A stretch of 36,232 bases of DNA from Bradyrhizobium oropedii (lineage in GTDB: Bacteria > Pseudomonadota > Alphaproteobacteria > Rhizobiales > Xanthobacteraceae): contig NZ_JACMYO010000074.1 of NCBI RefSeq assembly GCF_020889685.1, forward strand, positions 1 through 36,232. Reading direction: 5' to 3'. Position numbers and translations under genes: made by a program. Positions 22,940 to 31,129 of this stretch are shown one piece after another. Within the stretch, counting starts at the first letter, position 1. Each line of letters begins with the position of its first letter. Below the pieces are notes generated by a model. That model did no database searches, was not told where the DNA came from, and saw only the letters and a list, made by a program, of their open reading frames with translations.

Positions 22940-24494
22940 GCGCCTGCTCCGTTGCCTCGAGGCTGCTTCCGCCCATCAGCAGGCCGAGCTTCTCGCGGCT
23001 TGCTTCCGCGGTCGGCAGCGGCTCCGACAAACGACCGTGAAACATCACCGCAATGCGGTCCGAAATTTCGATGAGCTCGTCGAGATCCTGGCTTGTCACC
23101 AGCACGGCGGCGCCGCCGGCGGCAAGATCGAGCAGCGCCTGGCGGATCACCGCGGCCGCGCCGGCATCGACGCCCCAGGTCGGCTGGTTGACGACCAGCA
23201 CGGCCGGATTGCGCAGGATCTCGCGGCCGACGATGAACTTCTGGAGGTTGCCACCGGAAAGGCTCGCGGCCTCCGGATCGCGCTTCGCCTTGCGCACGTC
23301 GAAGGTCTCGGTGGTTCGATCGACGGCGTTCAGCGTGGCGGCGGTGTTGACGAAGCCGTGCAGCACCATGTTGCCGGCGACGTGCCCGGTGAGCAGCGCA
23401 TTCTCCGAAAGCCGCATGCGCGGCGCGGTTCCGTGGCCGAGCCGCTCCTCGGGGATAAAGGCTGCCCCGAGCTTGCGCCGCCGGCTGATCGAGAGATGTC
23501 CCGCGGCGATTCCCTCGATGACGACGGTGCCGGGGTCCTTGGCCAGCCGCTCGCCCGAAAGTGCCGCGAACAACTCGTCCTGTCCGTTCCCGGCGACGCC
23601 TGCAATTCCCAGGATTTCACCACCCCTGATCTCAAGCGCAATTCCCTTGAGGTGCACGCCATGGGGATCGTCGGGTTCGAGGTCGAGATCGATGATCGCG
23701 AGCCGCGGCACGGTGATCTCGCGGGTCGCCGCCGGCTTCACTTCCTTGATCTCGGTGCCGACCATCATGCGGGCGAGCGAGGCGGCGGTCTCCGCCTTGG
23801 GATTGCAGGTCGCGACCTTCTTGCCGTTGCGCAGGATGGTGGCGGTGTCGCACAGCCGCTTCACCTCTTCCAGCTTGTGGCTGATGTAGAGAATGGCGCG
23901 TCCTTCGCTCTTCAGGCGCTCCAGCACGACGAAAAGCTGGTCCGCCTCCTGCGGCGTCAGCACCGCAGTGGGCTCGTCAAGGATCAGGAATTTCGGATCC
24001 TGCATCAGCGCACGGACGATCTCGATGCGCTGGCGCTCTCCGACCGAGAGCTGCCAGACCTCGCGCTTCGGATCGAGCGGAAGCCCGTAACTGTGGGACA
24101 CCCGCTCGAGCCGCGCGGAGATCTCCTTGAACGATTCCTTGCCATCAAGCCCGAGCGCGACGTTCTCTGCGACAGTGAGGTTGTCGAACAGCGAGAAGTG
24201 CTGGAACACCATGCCGATGCCGCGCGCGCGAGCCTGCGAAGGGCCGGACAAGACGATGCTTCGGCCTTCCCAGCGCAGCTCGCCTTCGCTCGGTTGAACC
24301 AGACCGTAGATGGTCTTGACGAGGGTGGATTTGCCGGCGCCGTTCTCGCCGAGCAATGCATGGATCTGCTGCGGCCGGATATCGAGATCGATCTTGTCGT
24401 TGGCGAGAAACGTACCGTACCGCTTGGTCAAGGCGACCGTTTGCAGCAGCGGTGTGGCACTTGTGTGCTGCCCGGCGGATGTCGTGTCTCGCAT
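22923..24494 (-). CDS. Nucleoside-type ABC transporter ATPase with two ABC domains
   Basis: 523 residues holding two nucleotide-binding domains in tandem, as in ribose/nucleoside importers. Domain 1 (about 15-250) has Walker A GENGAGKST, signature LSVGERQRIEIVRAL and Walker B FLILDEPTAVLTP. Domain 2 (about 260-510) has a degenerate Walker A (GVAGNGQDE), signature LSGGNLQKFIVGRE and a changed Walker B (VLVVNQPTWGVD, Asn in place of Asp), so ATP hydrolysis probably rests on domain 1, as is usual for this type. First gene of the operon; start ATG at 24494. No convincing promoter was recognised upstream. Confidence 0.9.
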   Translation of the reverse strand: MRDTTSAGQHTSATPLLQTVALTKRYGTFLANDKIDLDIRPQQIHALLGENGAGKSTLVKTIYGLVQPSEGELRWEGRSIVLSGPSQARARGIGMVFQHFSLFDNLTVAENVALGLDGKESFKEISARLERVSHSYGLPLDPKREVWQLSVGERQRIEIVRALMQDPKFLILDEPTAVLTPQEADQLFVVLERLKSEGRAILYISHKLEEVKRLCDTATILRNGKKVATCNPKAETAASLARMMVGTEIKEVKPAATREITVPRLAIIDLDLEPDDPHGVHLKGIALEIRGGEILGIAGVAGNGQDELFAALSGERLAKDPGTVVIEGIAAGHLSISRRRKLGAAFIPEERLGHGTAPRMRLSENALLTGHVAGNMVLHGFVNTAATLNAVDRTTETFDVRKAKRDPEAASLSGGNLQKFIVGREILRNPAVLVVNQPTWGVDAGAAAVIRQALLDLAAGGAAVLVTSQDLDELIEISDRIAVMFHGRLSEPLPTAEASREKLGLLMGGSSLEATEQAHAAGT

Positions 24495-25048
24495 CCCAGG
24501 ATATCGCCTGCGTCAGGAGAGGGAGCAGCAATACTGGGCCAGTTTTGGAACATGCGTAAGTAGCAAAAAACGCCACCGGTTGCTTAAGCCTTCGGCACGC
24601 TTGAGCTTTCCGTAGTTGCACGGGGCCGCCCGAGCTGCGCCGCAGGACAGCGCATCACCCGGCACAGCGGCAAGGAGTGTTGCAAGATTGTAACTGTCGA
24701 GCCAATTCGAAATGGCGGTAGGCAGCGATGACGCAAAGTTGAGCAGGATCGCCGGAGCGCGCTGCGGTGACGTGTTGGCGCGCCAACGGCGAATTTCGCA
24801 TTGCGCCCAAATGTCTCAGATCGCTAGCAATGACGGGCATAATTTGAAAAATCCAAAATCTGTCGATGCCGATTTTCCGGCGGCCGAGCTTTGCGAAAAC
24901 CAGCCAAGCCGGACCGACCTTGCAGAGCCTGCTGATCAAACACGCGTCACGAGGTGGAAAAAGTTCAGGCTTCCCGTTCTGCAGGAAGCGGCGTCACGTT
25001 CCAGTGTCAGCACGAATTCCGTTTGCTTCACTCTGGGGGTCTTTCGCG
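24495..25048. other. Divergent intergenic region with a 14-base palindrome
   Basis: About 550 bases between the nucleoside importer and the outer-membrane protein gene, transcribed in opposite directions. A perfect palindrome GTTGGCGCGCCAAC lies at 24774-24787 near the middle and could be a regulator site for both sides. Short open frames here carry no recognisable domain. No RNA gene is evident. Confidence 0.45.
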
Positions 25049-26143
25049 ATGTTCAATATCCGCCGCACATTATCAGCCGCCGTGCTATCGCTGGGATTGA
25101 TACCGGCCGCCAATCTTGCAAGCGCTGCCGATCTTCCGGTCAAGGCGCCCAAGCCGGCGGCCGACCTGCCATTCTTTCTGGTCATCGATGATCGCGTGAC
25201 CTATTCCTACATCTTTTCCGGCACCGATCCCGGCGTCTTTTCAGTCCGTCCGGACGGCAGTATCAACGGAAAGACCGCAAAGCAGGTCTACTCGTTCACG
25301 CATTTCGACATCTGGGCCTACGGCCAGAACTTCTTCACGATCTCGATGTACAAATCGGATCACAACGACCCCGCCTCGCCATGCTCGAATGTCGGCGTGA
25401 CCATCACCGGAGCTCCGGCAACCTGCGCCGGCGCCACCGAGATTTATGGCCTGTTCCGTTCCACCTTCGGCTGGAATCAGATCTTCAACACGAAGGCGTT
25501 CAGCATGGGGCCGCTGAACAACATCTCGTTCGAAGTCGGCATGGACGCCAACACGGAGAACAACTTCCTCGCGCCGGCCAAGCGCGACGTCGTCGCCGGT
25601 CTCCAGTTCGAGTTCAACCTTCCCTACAAGGGCTACATCAACGTGTCGCCGTTGATGTACTACGAGTTCGCCAATCACAACGCGTTCGATCAGTGCGGTC
25701 TGTTTGGCCCCGGCGTGCCCGGCGTGACCTGCCTCACCGACGGCAATACCAAGTTCAAGCCGACCTGGGCCGTCGAAGTGAACTACTACATGGATCTCGG
25801 CTTCCTGCCTGAGAACATGCAGTATTTCTCGATCAGCGGCCGCGCCGGCTGGTACGGCAAGAAGGGCACCGAGAACGAGCCGATGGCGTTCAATCCGGTC
25901 ACCAACGTCAACACGGCCGTCGAGCTCAACTCCGAGCCGATCCGTCTGACCTTCGACGCGAGCAAGGCGTTCTGGGGCCCGAAGTATTCGCACTTCGTGG
26001 ACGTCTGGGTGGCCTATCGCTACTGGCAGAACAAGTTCGGCCTCGACCACGCCAAGAGCACCGTCTGTAACGTCGCCCCGGGCGTCAGCAACAATTCCTG
26101 CACCGAGGAATCGCTCTATTCCGGTATCTCGGTGAAGTTCTGA
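25049..26143 (+). CDS. Outer-membrane beta-barrel protein, possible nucleoside channel
   Basis: 364 residues with signal peptide MFNIRRTLSAAVLSLG...ASA and a mature start ADLPVKAPKP typical of bradyrhizobial outer-membrane proteins. The rest alternates short amphipathic strands (HFDIWAYGQNFFTISMYKSD; GLQFEFNLPYKGYINVSPLMYYEF; VDVWVAYRYWQNKFGL) and ends SGISVKF with terminal phenylalanine, the outer-membrane insertion signal. The HFDIWAYGQNFF pattern is reminiscent of the Tsx nucleoside-channel family; that call is tentative but suits the neighbouring nucleoside importer. Start ATG at 25049 follows GGGGGT; the frame is open upstream to 24866 but lacks a signal peptide there. Four cysteines in predicted loops could form disulphides. 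Confidence 0.72.
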   Translation: MFNIRRTLSAAVLSLGLIPAANLASAADLPVKAPKPAADLPFFLVIDDRVTYSYIFSGTDPGVFSVRPDGSINGKTAKQVYSFTHFDIWAYGQNFFTISMYKSDHNDPASPCSNVGVTITGAPATCAGATEIYGLFRSTFGWNQIFNTKAFSMGPLNNISFEVGMDANTENNFLAPAKRDVVAGLQFEFNLPYKGYINVSPLMYYEFANHNAFDQCGLFGPGVPGVTCLTDGNTKFKPTWAVEVNYYMDLGFLPENMQYFSISGRAGWYGKKGTENEPMAFNPVTNVNTAVELNSEPIRLTFDASKAFWGPKYSHFVDVWVAYRYWQNKFGLDHAKSTVCNVAPGVSNNSCTEESLYSGISVKF

Positions 26144-26174
26144 TCCACCCAGGCCGTTCCAATGGGTGGTCCTG

Positions 26175-26203
26175 ATGGCGCCGCGATGACCCCGCGGCGC
26201 CAT
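26175..26203. terminator. Bidirectional intrinsic terminator
   Basis: Perfect 11-base arms (ATGGCGCCGCG at 26175-26185, complement at 26193-26203), 7-base loop, followed by TTTCT on the plus strand. It sits between the convergent outer-membrane protein and nucleoside deaminase genes. Confidence 0.8.
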
Positions 26204-26239
26204 TTCTCCTGCCGAGCGACAGGACGGCCCTTCAAAGAC

Positions 26240-26743
26240 TCAACCTGTTTGCCAAACGCCTTGATGCAGGGCTGCGGCCTCCGCCTCGAGTTGCGGTCCG
26301 ACGACCTCGGTCGAACGTTGTCCGCTGCGAAAAACCTCACGGCAAGGCAGGTCGAGAGTTGGATTCTCGGCGTGATCGCCGGTGAGTTCGCGCAGGGCAT
26401 GCTCGCTGAGCCCGTAGACGACGCGGCCGATGCCTGCCCAATAGATCGCTCCTGCACACATGGCGCATGGCTCGGCGGAGGAGTAAAGCGTCGCCCCCTT
26501 CCGCACGTCGGCGGGAAGCGTCAAACAGGCCTGCGTCGCCAGCAGCCGCTCGGCATGCGCCGTGCCGTCGCGCGAAGGCATGAAGCCGTTTTCGGCTTCC
26601 AGCAGGATGCGACGGTCGCGGCCGACCAGGACGGCACCAAAGGGATGGTTGCCGTGGGCGAGCGCGCGGCGCGCCACGTCGAATGATTGGCGCAGAAAGT
26701 GCGTGTCGACGTCCTCCTGGCTCAGTGCTGAAATGTCGATCAT
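26240..26743 (-). CDS. Nucleoside/guanine-deaminase-type enzyme
   Basis: About 167 residues of the cytidine-deaminase fold, tRNA-adenosine/guanine deaminase branch. Zinc motifs: HAE in GTAHAERLLATQA and PCxxC in SSAEPCAMCAGAIYWAGI; HPFGAVLVGRDRRILLEAENG supplies the substrate-side loop. Similar proteins deaminate guanine to xanthine, which would feed the xanthine dehydrogenase in this window; cytosine or another base is possible. The ATG at 26743 (MIDISALSQ) is chosen; an ATG at 26758 adds five residues, and neither has a strong ribosome-binding site. It is convergent with the outer-membrane protein gene and closes the nucleobase region. Confidence 0.8.
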   Translation of the reverse strand: MIDISALSQEDVDTHFLRQSFDVARRALAHGNHPFGAVLVGRDRRILLEAENGFMPSRDGTAHAERLLATQACLTLPADVRKGATLYSSAEPCAMCAGAIYWAGIGRVVYGLSEHALRELTGDHAENPTLDLPCREVFRSGQRSTEVVGPQLEAEAAALHQGVWQTG

Positions 26744-26758
26744 AGAGGATGCCACCAT

Positions 26759-27282
26759 TTCAAAGGACTGCGCTTACGGGATTTCGGCCTGCGCCTGCCG
26801 ATCCGATCGTGCCCTGCTGCCAAGCGTCCGAGAGTTAATGACGCTCGTCAAGCAGTATTCGTGGCACGGATCGCGCCCATGAAGCGGTTGAGACTCTGCC
26901 CGCGTGCCCGACAGGTGCTGCCGAGACAGGAGTTCGCTCGAGCTGTGAGAATGACCGTTCGCATCGATCGCGCAGTCACATGAGCAGGGCCAAAATGAAA
27001 CAGCCGATTGGTTCTCGTCGTTCGGATTCTCTATCGAAACGCAGGAGCGGCAGGCGAAACCCATTTCCGGCTGTAGCTCAAACGGTGGGTTTTGATCTGA
27101 GAGGATCAAAAATGCCTTATCTTGCATGGGGGATTGACTGACACTCTCTCCGCCATTTCTACGATTTTGCGCGCCGAGCTACGATTTCGTGCGAGTTCGC
27201 TCGCTTCGATTCGTTAGTTTTGCCGAAATGCGCCAATGGCGAAGGCAACAACAGAATTCTCCGCTAAACTGCGAGCGGCTCA
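26759..27282. other. Gene-free interval containing repeat copy A
   Basis: About 520 bases. No frame gives a convincing protein. The only marked structure is the att-like repeat at 27071-27194. The stretch right of it (27195-27282) is downstream of the TetR gene and shows no strong terminator. Confidence 0.5.
27071..27194 (+). repeat. Att-like direct repeat copy A
   Basis: The first 85 bases (27071-27155) match copy B at 31130-31213: GTAGCTCAA, GGTTTT, AAAATGCCTTATCTT and the 3' block TTGACTGACACTCTCTCC followed by GCCA. The terminal CACTCTCTCCGCCA looks like the 3' end of a tRNA-Ser gene. The following 39 bases match copy C at 1918-1963. No intact tRNA can be folded from it, because its left end does not pair with the CTCTCCG end. 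Interpreted as a tRNA-derived integration-site remnant. Confidence 0.6.
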
Positions 27283-27876
27283 TCAAGCAGTTCGAGAAGA
27301 TTTCGCATGGCGTTTCACCAGATCATTCGAGACTGTGTCGATGATCTCACCGGATAGTGCGGGATCTGGTACCACGCGGGAGAGGACAACCGATCCGATC
27401 ATCTCGGCGAGCGCCGAGATCGCCGCGCTCCGCTTCGCTTTTGCAGTACCTCCTGGCACGAGCTTGGTGAGAAGTCCGATATAATTGCTGACGATGCTGC
27501 CGAAGCACTCCCGCAGCGCCGGATTGTCGTGACGTGCCGCGTCGGCGGCCATTGCTGCAAGGCCGCACCCTTGCCCCGGATCATCGCGGTGGTAGTCCGA
27601 CACATAATGACGCACGAGGGTCTCCAGTGGATCATCGCTCGCTGCAATACGGCCCGCGATATCCTCGCTCATATCCGTGTAGGCCCGCTTGACCGCCTGA
27701 ACGATGAGATCGTCCTTTGACTTGAACTGCCGGTAGAAGCCTCCGGGAGTGAGCCCCGCCGCCTTCATCAAGTCGACAAGCCCGATACCGTCGATCCCAC
27801 GTTCCCGGAACAGCCTTGCGGCGGTTGCGATCACACGCTCGCGATTCTGCTCGACCGTTTCCTTGCTGACCTTCAC
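27283..27876 (-). CDS. TetR-family transcriptional regulator
   Basis: 197 residues. The N-terminal helix-turn-helix is clear (ERVIATAARLFRERGIDGIGLVDLMKAAGLTPGGFYRQFKSKDDLI, about residues 10-55). The ligand-binding part resembles TetR_C of the short-chain-dehydrogenase-linked type (PGQGCGLAAMAADAARHD). GTG at 27876 is preferred because GGAAGGA lies about 8 bases upstream; the frame is open to 27909. It is divergent from the SDR operon, and two matching 20-base inverted repeats lie in the shared promoter region, so it likely represses itself and that operon. The inducer is unknown. Confidence 0.88.
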   Translation of the reverse strand: MKVSKETVEQNRERVIATAARLFRERGIDGIGLVDLMKAAGLTPGGFYRQFKSKDDLIVQAVKRAYTDMSEDIAGRIAASDDPLETLVRHYVSDYHRDDPGQGCGLAAMAADAARHDNPALRECFGSIVSNYIGLLTKLVPGGTAKAKRSAAISALAEMIGSVVLSRVVPDPALSGEIIDTVSNDLVKRHAKSSRTA

Positions 27877-27955
27877 GTGCGCATTCCTTCCAATGACGAC
27901 GGCCAGCACCTAACGCCGGCGCGATCCCTTTCCAACGGGGCGTCCAAAAACCCCC

Positions 27956-28010
27956 TTGACAATGATTATATACATAATCATAACTCCATTATGATTACGA
28001 CCATAATCAT
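27956..28010 (+). promoter_or_regulatory. Promoter with two TetR-type operators
   Basis: TTGACA at 27956-27961 is a perfect -35 element; a weak -10 (TCATAA or CATAAC) falls at 27978-27984. Two copies of the inverted repeat ATGATTA-N6-TAATCAT lie at 27962-27981 and 27991-28010, centres 29 bases apart. They overlap the -35/-10 spacer and the transcription start, as expected for repression by the adjacent TetR protein. The block is much more AT-rich than its surroundings. Confidence 0.82.
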
Positions 28011-28037
28011 TAATCGGCGCTGACAAGGGAGATCGAG

Positions 28038-28871
28038 ATGGCTAAGGCACAATCGCGCGCAGCGGGCGAAAAGGTCGCCCTGATCACAGGCGCTTCCGGG
28101 GGCATCGGGCTTGCGGCCGGAGTCGCTCTGATCCGCGCGGGATATCGGGTTTTCGGCACAAGCCGCCATGCCGCGCCCGGTGAGGTGCGACAGGGCATTC
28201 ATATGCTCCGCTGCGACGTCACCGATGACGAGTCCGTCAAGCAGCTGATCAAGGACGTCGTCGGGCTGGCAGGTCGGATCGACGTGCTCGTGAACAATGC
28301 GGGCCGCAGCCTGATCGGCGGCGCCGAGGAATCATCGATCGCTCAGGCCCAAGGCCTATTCGACATCAACGTGTTCGGCATCCTTCGCACGACCGGCGAA
28401 GTGCTGCCCATCATGCGCCGGCAGGGCCAGGGCCGGATCATCAACATCAGTTCGGTGGCCGGCTTCCTGCCCGGACCCTATACGGCGCTCTACAACGCCA
28501 CTAAGCACGCCGTCGAAGGCTATTCCGAATCGCTCGACCACGAACTGCGGACGTTTGGAATCCGCGTCTCGCTGGTCGAGCCGGTCTTCACCCGCACCGC
28601 GCTGGAAGAGAATGGCGACAAGCCCGATCGGATCCTGAGCGTCTACGACAAGGGACGCGCGGCCATGAACGCGACCTGGCGCAACGGCATCGCGGTCGGC
28701 GATCCGGTCGAAGCCGTGGCGGACAAGGTGGTGCAGGCCGCCACCGAGAAGCAGCCGAGCATTCGCTACACCCCTGGAAAGATGGCGGGCCGTCTCCGCC
28801 TGATGCGGCGTTTCGTTCCCGAAAAGACCTTCGAGAAAAGCTTTCGCAAGCAAATGGGCGTGGCCGATTGA
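28038..28871 (+). CDS. Short-chain dehydrogenase/reductase (first)
   Basis: 277-residue classical SDR oxidoreductase using NAD(P)H. Cofactor motif TGASGGIG (about 17-24), NNAG (about 87-90), catalytic Ser in INISSVAGF and Tyr-x-x-x-Lys in YNATKHAVEG. SRH after the second strand (GTSRHA) suggests NADP preference. A long C-terminal tail (KMAGRLRLMRRFVPEKTFEKSFRKQMG) resembles SDRs often annotated as acting on steroid or lipid-like substrates; the substrate is unknown. GGGAG precedes the ATG. First gene of a five-gene operon under the TetR operators. Confidence 0.9.
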   Translation: MAKAQSRAAGEKVALITGASGGIGLAAGVALIRAGYRVFGTSRHAAPGEVRQGIHMLRCDVTDDESVKQLIKDVVGLAGRIDVLVNNAGRSLIGGAEESSIAQAQGLFDINVFGILRTTGEVLPIMRRQGQGRIINISSVAGFLPGPYTALYNATKHAVEGYSESLDHELRTFGIRVSLVEPVFTRTALEENGDKPDRILSVYDKGRAAMNATWRNGIAVGDPVEAVADKVVQAATEKQPSIRYTPGKMAGRLRLMRRFVPEKTFEKSFRKQMGVAD

Positions 28872-28931
28872 TCTCTCAAATCGGGAGGTCGCCAAGCAGG
28901 CTGACACATCTCTTTCACCGAGGAGCGACCC

Positions 28932-29228
28932 ATGAAGTACTATTTGTGCAAGTACATCCCGCCGCGCGCCGATTTTCTCGCAACCATGACCGCCGACGAG
29001 AAGGCATGGATGAAGCAGCACGGCGCGTTCCTGGACGGCCTGCTTGAAAAAGGGCAGATCGTCGCGCACGGCCCCGTCATGGACCCGAACGGCGGTTATG
29101 GCGTGTCGCTCTACCAGATCGCCGATGATCTCGACATCAAGGCGATCACCTCGGAAGACCCGATCGTGAAGGACGGCGCCGGTCATTACGAGCACCATCC
29201 CATGCTTCATTTGAAGACGCGTGGCTGA
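28932..29228 (+). CDS. YCII-related domain protein
   Basis: 98-residue protein of the YciI/YCII alpha-beta barrel superfamily: MKYYLCKYIPPRADF, MKQHGAFLDGLLEKGQIVAHGPV (the conserved His/Gly block), GGYGVSLYQIADD and the Asp-Pro of SEDPIVKDGAGHYEHHPM. Family members act as small dehydrochlorinase-like or unknown hydrolytic enzymes, or as partners of redox proteins. Preceded by GGAG before the ATG, 60 bases after the first SDR gene. Cytoplasmic. The specific reaction is unknown. Confidence 0.82.
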   Translation: MKYYLCKYIPPRADFLATMTADEKAWMKQHGAFLDGLLEKGQIVAHGPVMDPNGGYGVSLYQIADDLDIKAITSEDPIVKDGAGHYEHHPMLHLKTRG

Positions 29229-29276
29229 CAGCACCGCTTCGACGATCTTTTGGCACCCCTCATCGAGAGAACATCC

Positions 29277-30050
29277 ATGACCACAGCACTCATCACCGGC
29301 GCCTCGAGCGGTATCGGTGCAGTTTACGCACGCCGCCTCGCGGCACGCGGCCATGACCTCGTCCTCGTCGCTCGCGCGACCGACCGGCTCAACGCCCTTG
29401 CGGCCGAACTGCGCAATGCGCAGGGCATTGCGGTCGAAGTCATCACGGCCGACCTGGTCGATGGCTCCCAACTCGAGCCGGTTCTCCGGCGCCTCCGCTC
29501 TGATCCGCCCATCGACATCCTCGTCAACAATGCAGGTGCGGCGTTGATCGGGGATTTCGCAACCGCCGATCCGATCAAGATGGACGACCTGCTACGGCTG
29601 AACGTGGTCGCGCCGACGTTGCTTGCGTCCGCCGTCGTCGGCCGGATGGTTGAACGCGGCAACGGCGCGATCATCAACATCGCGTCGGTGCTGGCTCTGC
29701 TCCCCGAATATTCCCGCGGCATCTACGCCGCCACCAAGTCCTACCTGATGACGCTGTCGCAAGGCCTTGCTGCCGAACTCACGTCGAAGGGCGTCTATGT
29801 GCAGGCCGTGCTGCCGGCGGCCACGCGTACCGAAATCTACGAACGCGCGGGTGGCGACACCAGCAAGGTGCCCAATGTCATGGAGGTCGAAGATCTCGTG
29901 GATGCGGCCCTGGTCGGCTTCGATCATCGGGAATTGGTGACGATCCCGCCAGTGCCCGATGTCGCCGCATGGGAAGCCTTCGAGAAGGCGCGCGGCGTTT
30001 TGGCGGCAGGCTTCAGCAATTCCAGGCCGGCTGCGCGTTACCGGGCCTGA
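29277..30050 (+). CDS. Short-chain dehydrogenase/reductase (second)
   Basis: 257-residue SDR of the YqjQ/DltE-like group. The cofactor site TGASSGIG is at residues 7-14, with RATDRL following the second strand (NADP-type arginine), NNAG near 89-92, the catalytic Ser in INIASVLALLP and Tyr-x-x-x-Lys in YAATKSYLMTL. Start ATG at 29277 (MTTALITGASSG) places the nucleotide-binding strand at the very N-terminus as expected. It lies 48 bases after the YCII gene. Unlike the first SDR it lacks the long basic tail, so the two probably act on different substrates or sequentially. Confidence 0.88.
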   Translation: MTTALITGASSGIGAVYARRLAARGHDLVLVARATDRLNALAAELRNAQGIAVEVITADLVDGSQLEPVLRRLRSDPPIDILVNNAGAALIGDFATADPIKMDDLLRLNVVAPTLLASAVVGRMVERGNGAIINIASVLALLPEYSRGIYAATKSYLMTLSQGLAAELTSKGVYVQAVLPAATRTEIYERAGGDTSKVPNVMEVEDLVDAALVGFDHRELVTIPPVPDVAAWEAFEKARGVLAAGFSNSRPAARYRA

Positions 30051-30103
30051 CGACGGGATTTGCCTGCCTGTCCTGCCAACCCCTTCACCTGACGGAGACC
30101 GAT

Positions 30104-30541
30104 ATGGGTCACGAGACCTCAACCCTTCGCACCAACGCGCCGCATTCGGCGGCGCAAGCCGGCCTGCAAGAGTGGCACCGCATCGTGTTGACGCGGGATT
30201 GGGAGCAACTCCTGGCTTTGCTGGTCGAAGACGTGACCTATCACAATCCGGCACAGTTCGAGCCGTACAGGGGCAAGGACGCACTGGTTGGCGTTCTCCG
30301 GCTGGTGTTCGGCATCTTCGCGGATTTTGAGTATCACCGGATCTTCAGCCGCGAAGACGGCTATGCCCTCGAATTCAGCGCCCGCGTTGGAGACGATCGG
30401 TTGTTCGGCGTGGACCTGGTCAACTTCAACGAGGCCGGCAAGATGACCGATCTCGTCGTCATGTTGCGCCCGGCCGCCGTGGTCGCAAGGCTGGGCGAAG
30501 AAGCCGCTCGCCGCATGGCGGCAGCGAAATCGCAGATTTGA
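30104..30541 (+). CDS. NTF2-like (SnoaL-type) protein
   Basis: 145-residue protein of the nuclear-transport-factor-2-like fold: WHRIVLTRDWEQLLALLVEDVTYHNP followed by GKDALVGVLRLVFGIFADFEYHRIF, then a beta-sheet segment (ALEFSARVGDDRLFGVDLVNFNEAGKMTDLVVMLRP). This cone-shaped fold often serves isomerases, dehydratases or ligand carriers for hydrophobic small molecules. GGAG lies 9 bases before the ATG at 30104, which decides the start over a longer frame. Its placement with two SDRs and a monooxygenase-like gene suggests action on the same compound. Specific function unknown. Confidence 0.8.
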   Translation: MGHETSTLRTNAPHSAAQAGLQEWHRIVLTRDWEQLLALLVEDVTYHNPAQFEPYRGKDALVGVLRLVFGIFADFEYHRIFSREDGYALEFSARVGDDRLFGVDLVNFNEAGKMTDLVVMLRPAAVVARLGEEAARRMAAAKSQI

Positions 30542-30563
30542 AACCAAACCAGGAGATCAGCAC

Positions 30564-30857
30564 ATGACCAAACTAGCAGTCGTCGCCACGATCAAGACCG
30601 TCGCCGGCAAGCGAGCCGAGTATGTGAAGCACCTGAAAGCTCACGCGCTTCGTTGTCGGGCGAGCGAGCCCGGCACTCTGGTTTTCGAGATCCTCTTGCC
30701 GAAAGAGGAGGCCGACACGGTCATGCTGTACGAAGTTTATGCTTCGAGCGAGGCCTTCGATGCTCATCTGACCGGTGCTTCGATTGAGCAGATGAAGAGC
30801 GACTCGGCCGGCCTGCAAGTGAGCCTTAGCGGCGTGCGGTGCGATTTAGCCGAATGA
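30564..30857 (+). CDS. Antibiotic biosynthesis monooxygenase (ABM) domain protein
   Basis: 97 residues of the dimeric alpha/beta-barrel ABM family (YgiN-like): AVVATIKTVAGKRAEYVKHL, SEPGTLVFEILLP, VMLYEVYASSEAFDAHLT. Such proteins oxidise quinols or related aromatic compounds without a metal or flavin, or serve as small-molecule-binding proteins. AGGAG lies about 8 bases before the ATG. Last gene of the TetR-controlled operon; repeat copy B follows 270 bases later. Role within the operon is inferred only from neighbours. Confidence 0.82.
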   Translation: MTKLAVVATIKTVAGKRAEYVKHLKAHALRCRASEPGTLVFEILLPKEEADTVMLYEVYASSEAFDAHLTGASIEQMKSDSAGLQVSLSGVRCDLAE

Positions 30858-31129
30858 GCGGCTGCAATCGACGTCCAAGCACGCGCCGATCGGTATCGGG
30901 ACCACGCAGATTAACAAGGCAGGACAACTCAGCGCTCGCCCGACGGTCGTCGTTTTGCCGAATGTGCGCACACCGATCGGCAAGCCATTGACCGTTTGCG
31001 AGCCGACGTCCGTCGGCGGCTACAGTGTAGCGCGCCGCGGAGCCGCCGATTTTTCGGCGAGGGAACCGGCTCTTGGGCGGGACGTTCGGCTTTCGGACTC
31101 CCAACGAAGCATGGAAACGATAATTTCGC

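Noticed and set aside
24495..24560. Possible sigma-54 promoter before the nucleoside ATPase (TGGCCCAGTATTGC on the minus strand)
   Set aside because: The spacing between GG and GC is nine bases rather than the strictly required ten.
22821..24563. Long plus-strand open frame (580 codons) opposite the nucleoside importer ATPase
   Set aside because: Antisense of a well-conserved double ABC ATPase; composition is Arg/Asp/Leu-rich without domains.
28356..29471. Minus-strand frame of 371 codons opposite SDR and YCII genes
   Set aside because: Crosses the ends and starts of three real genes and has no family features.
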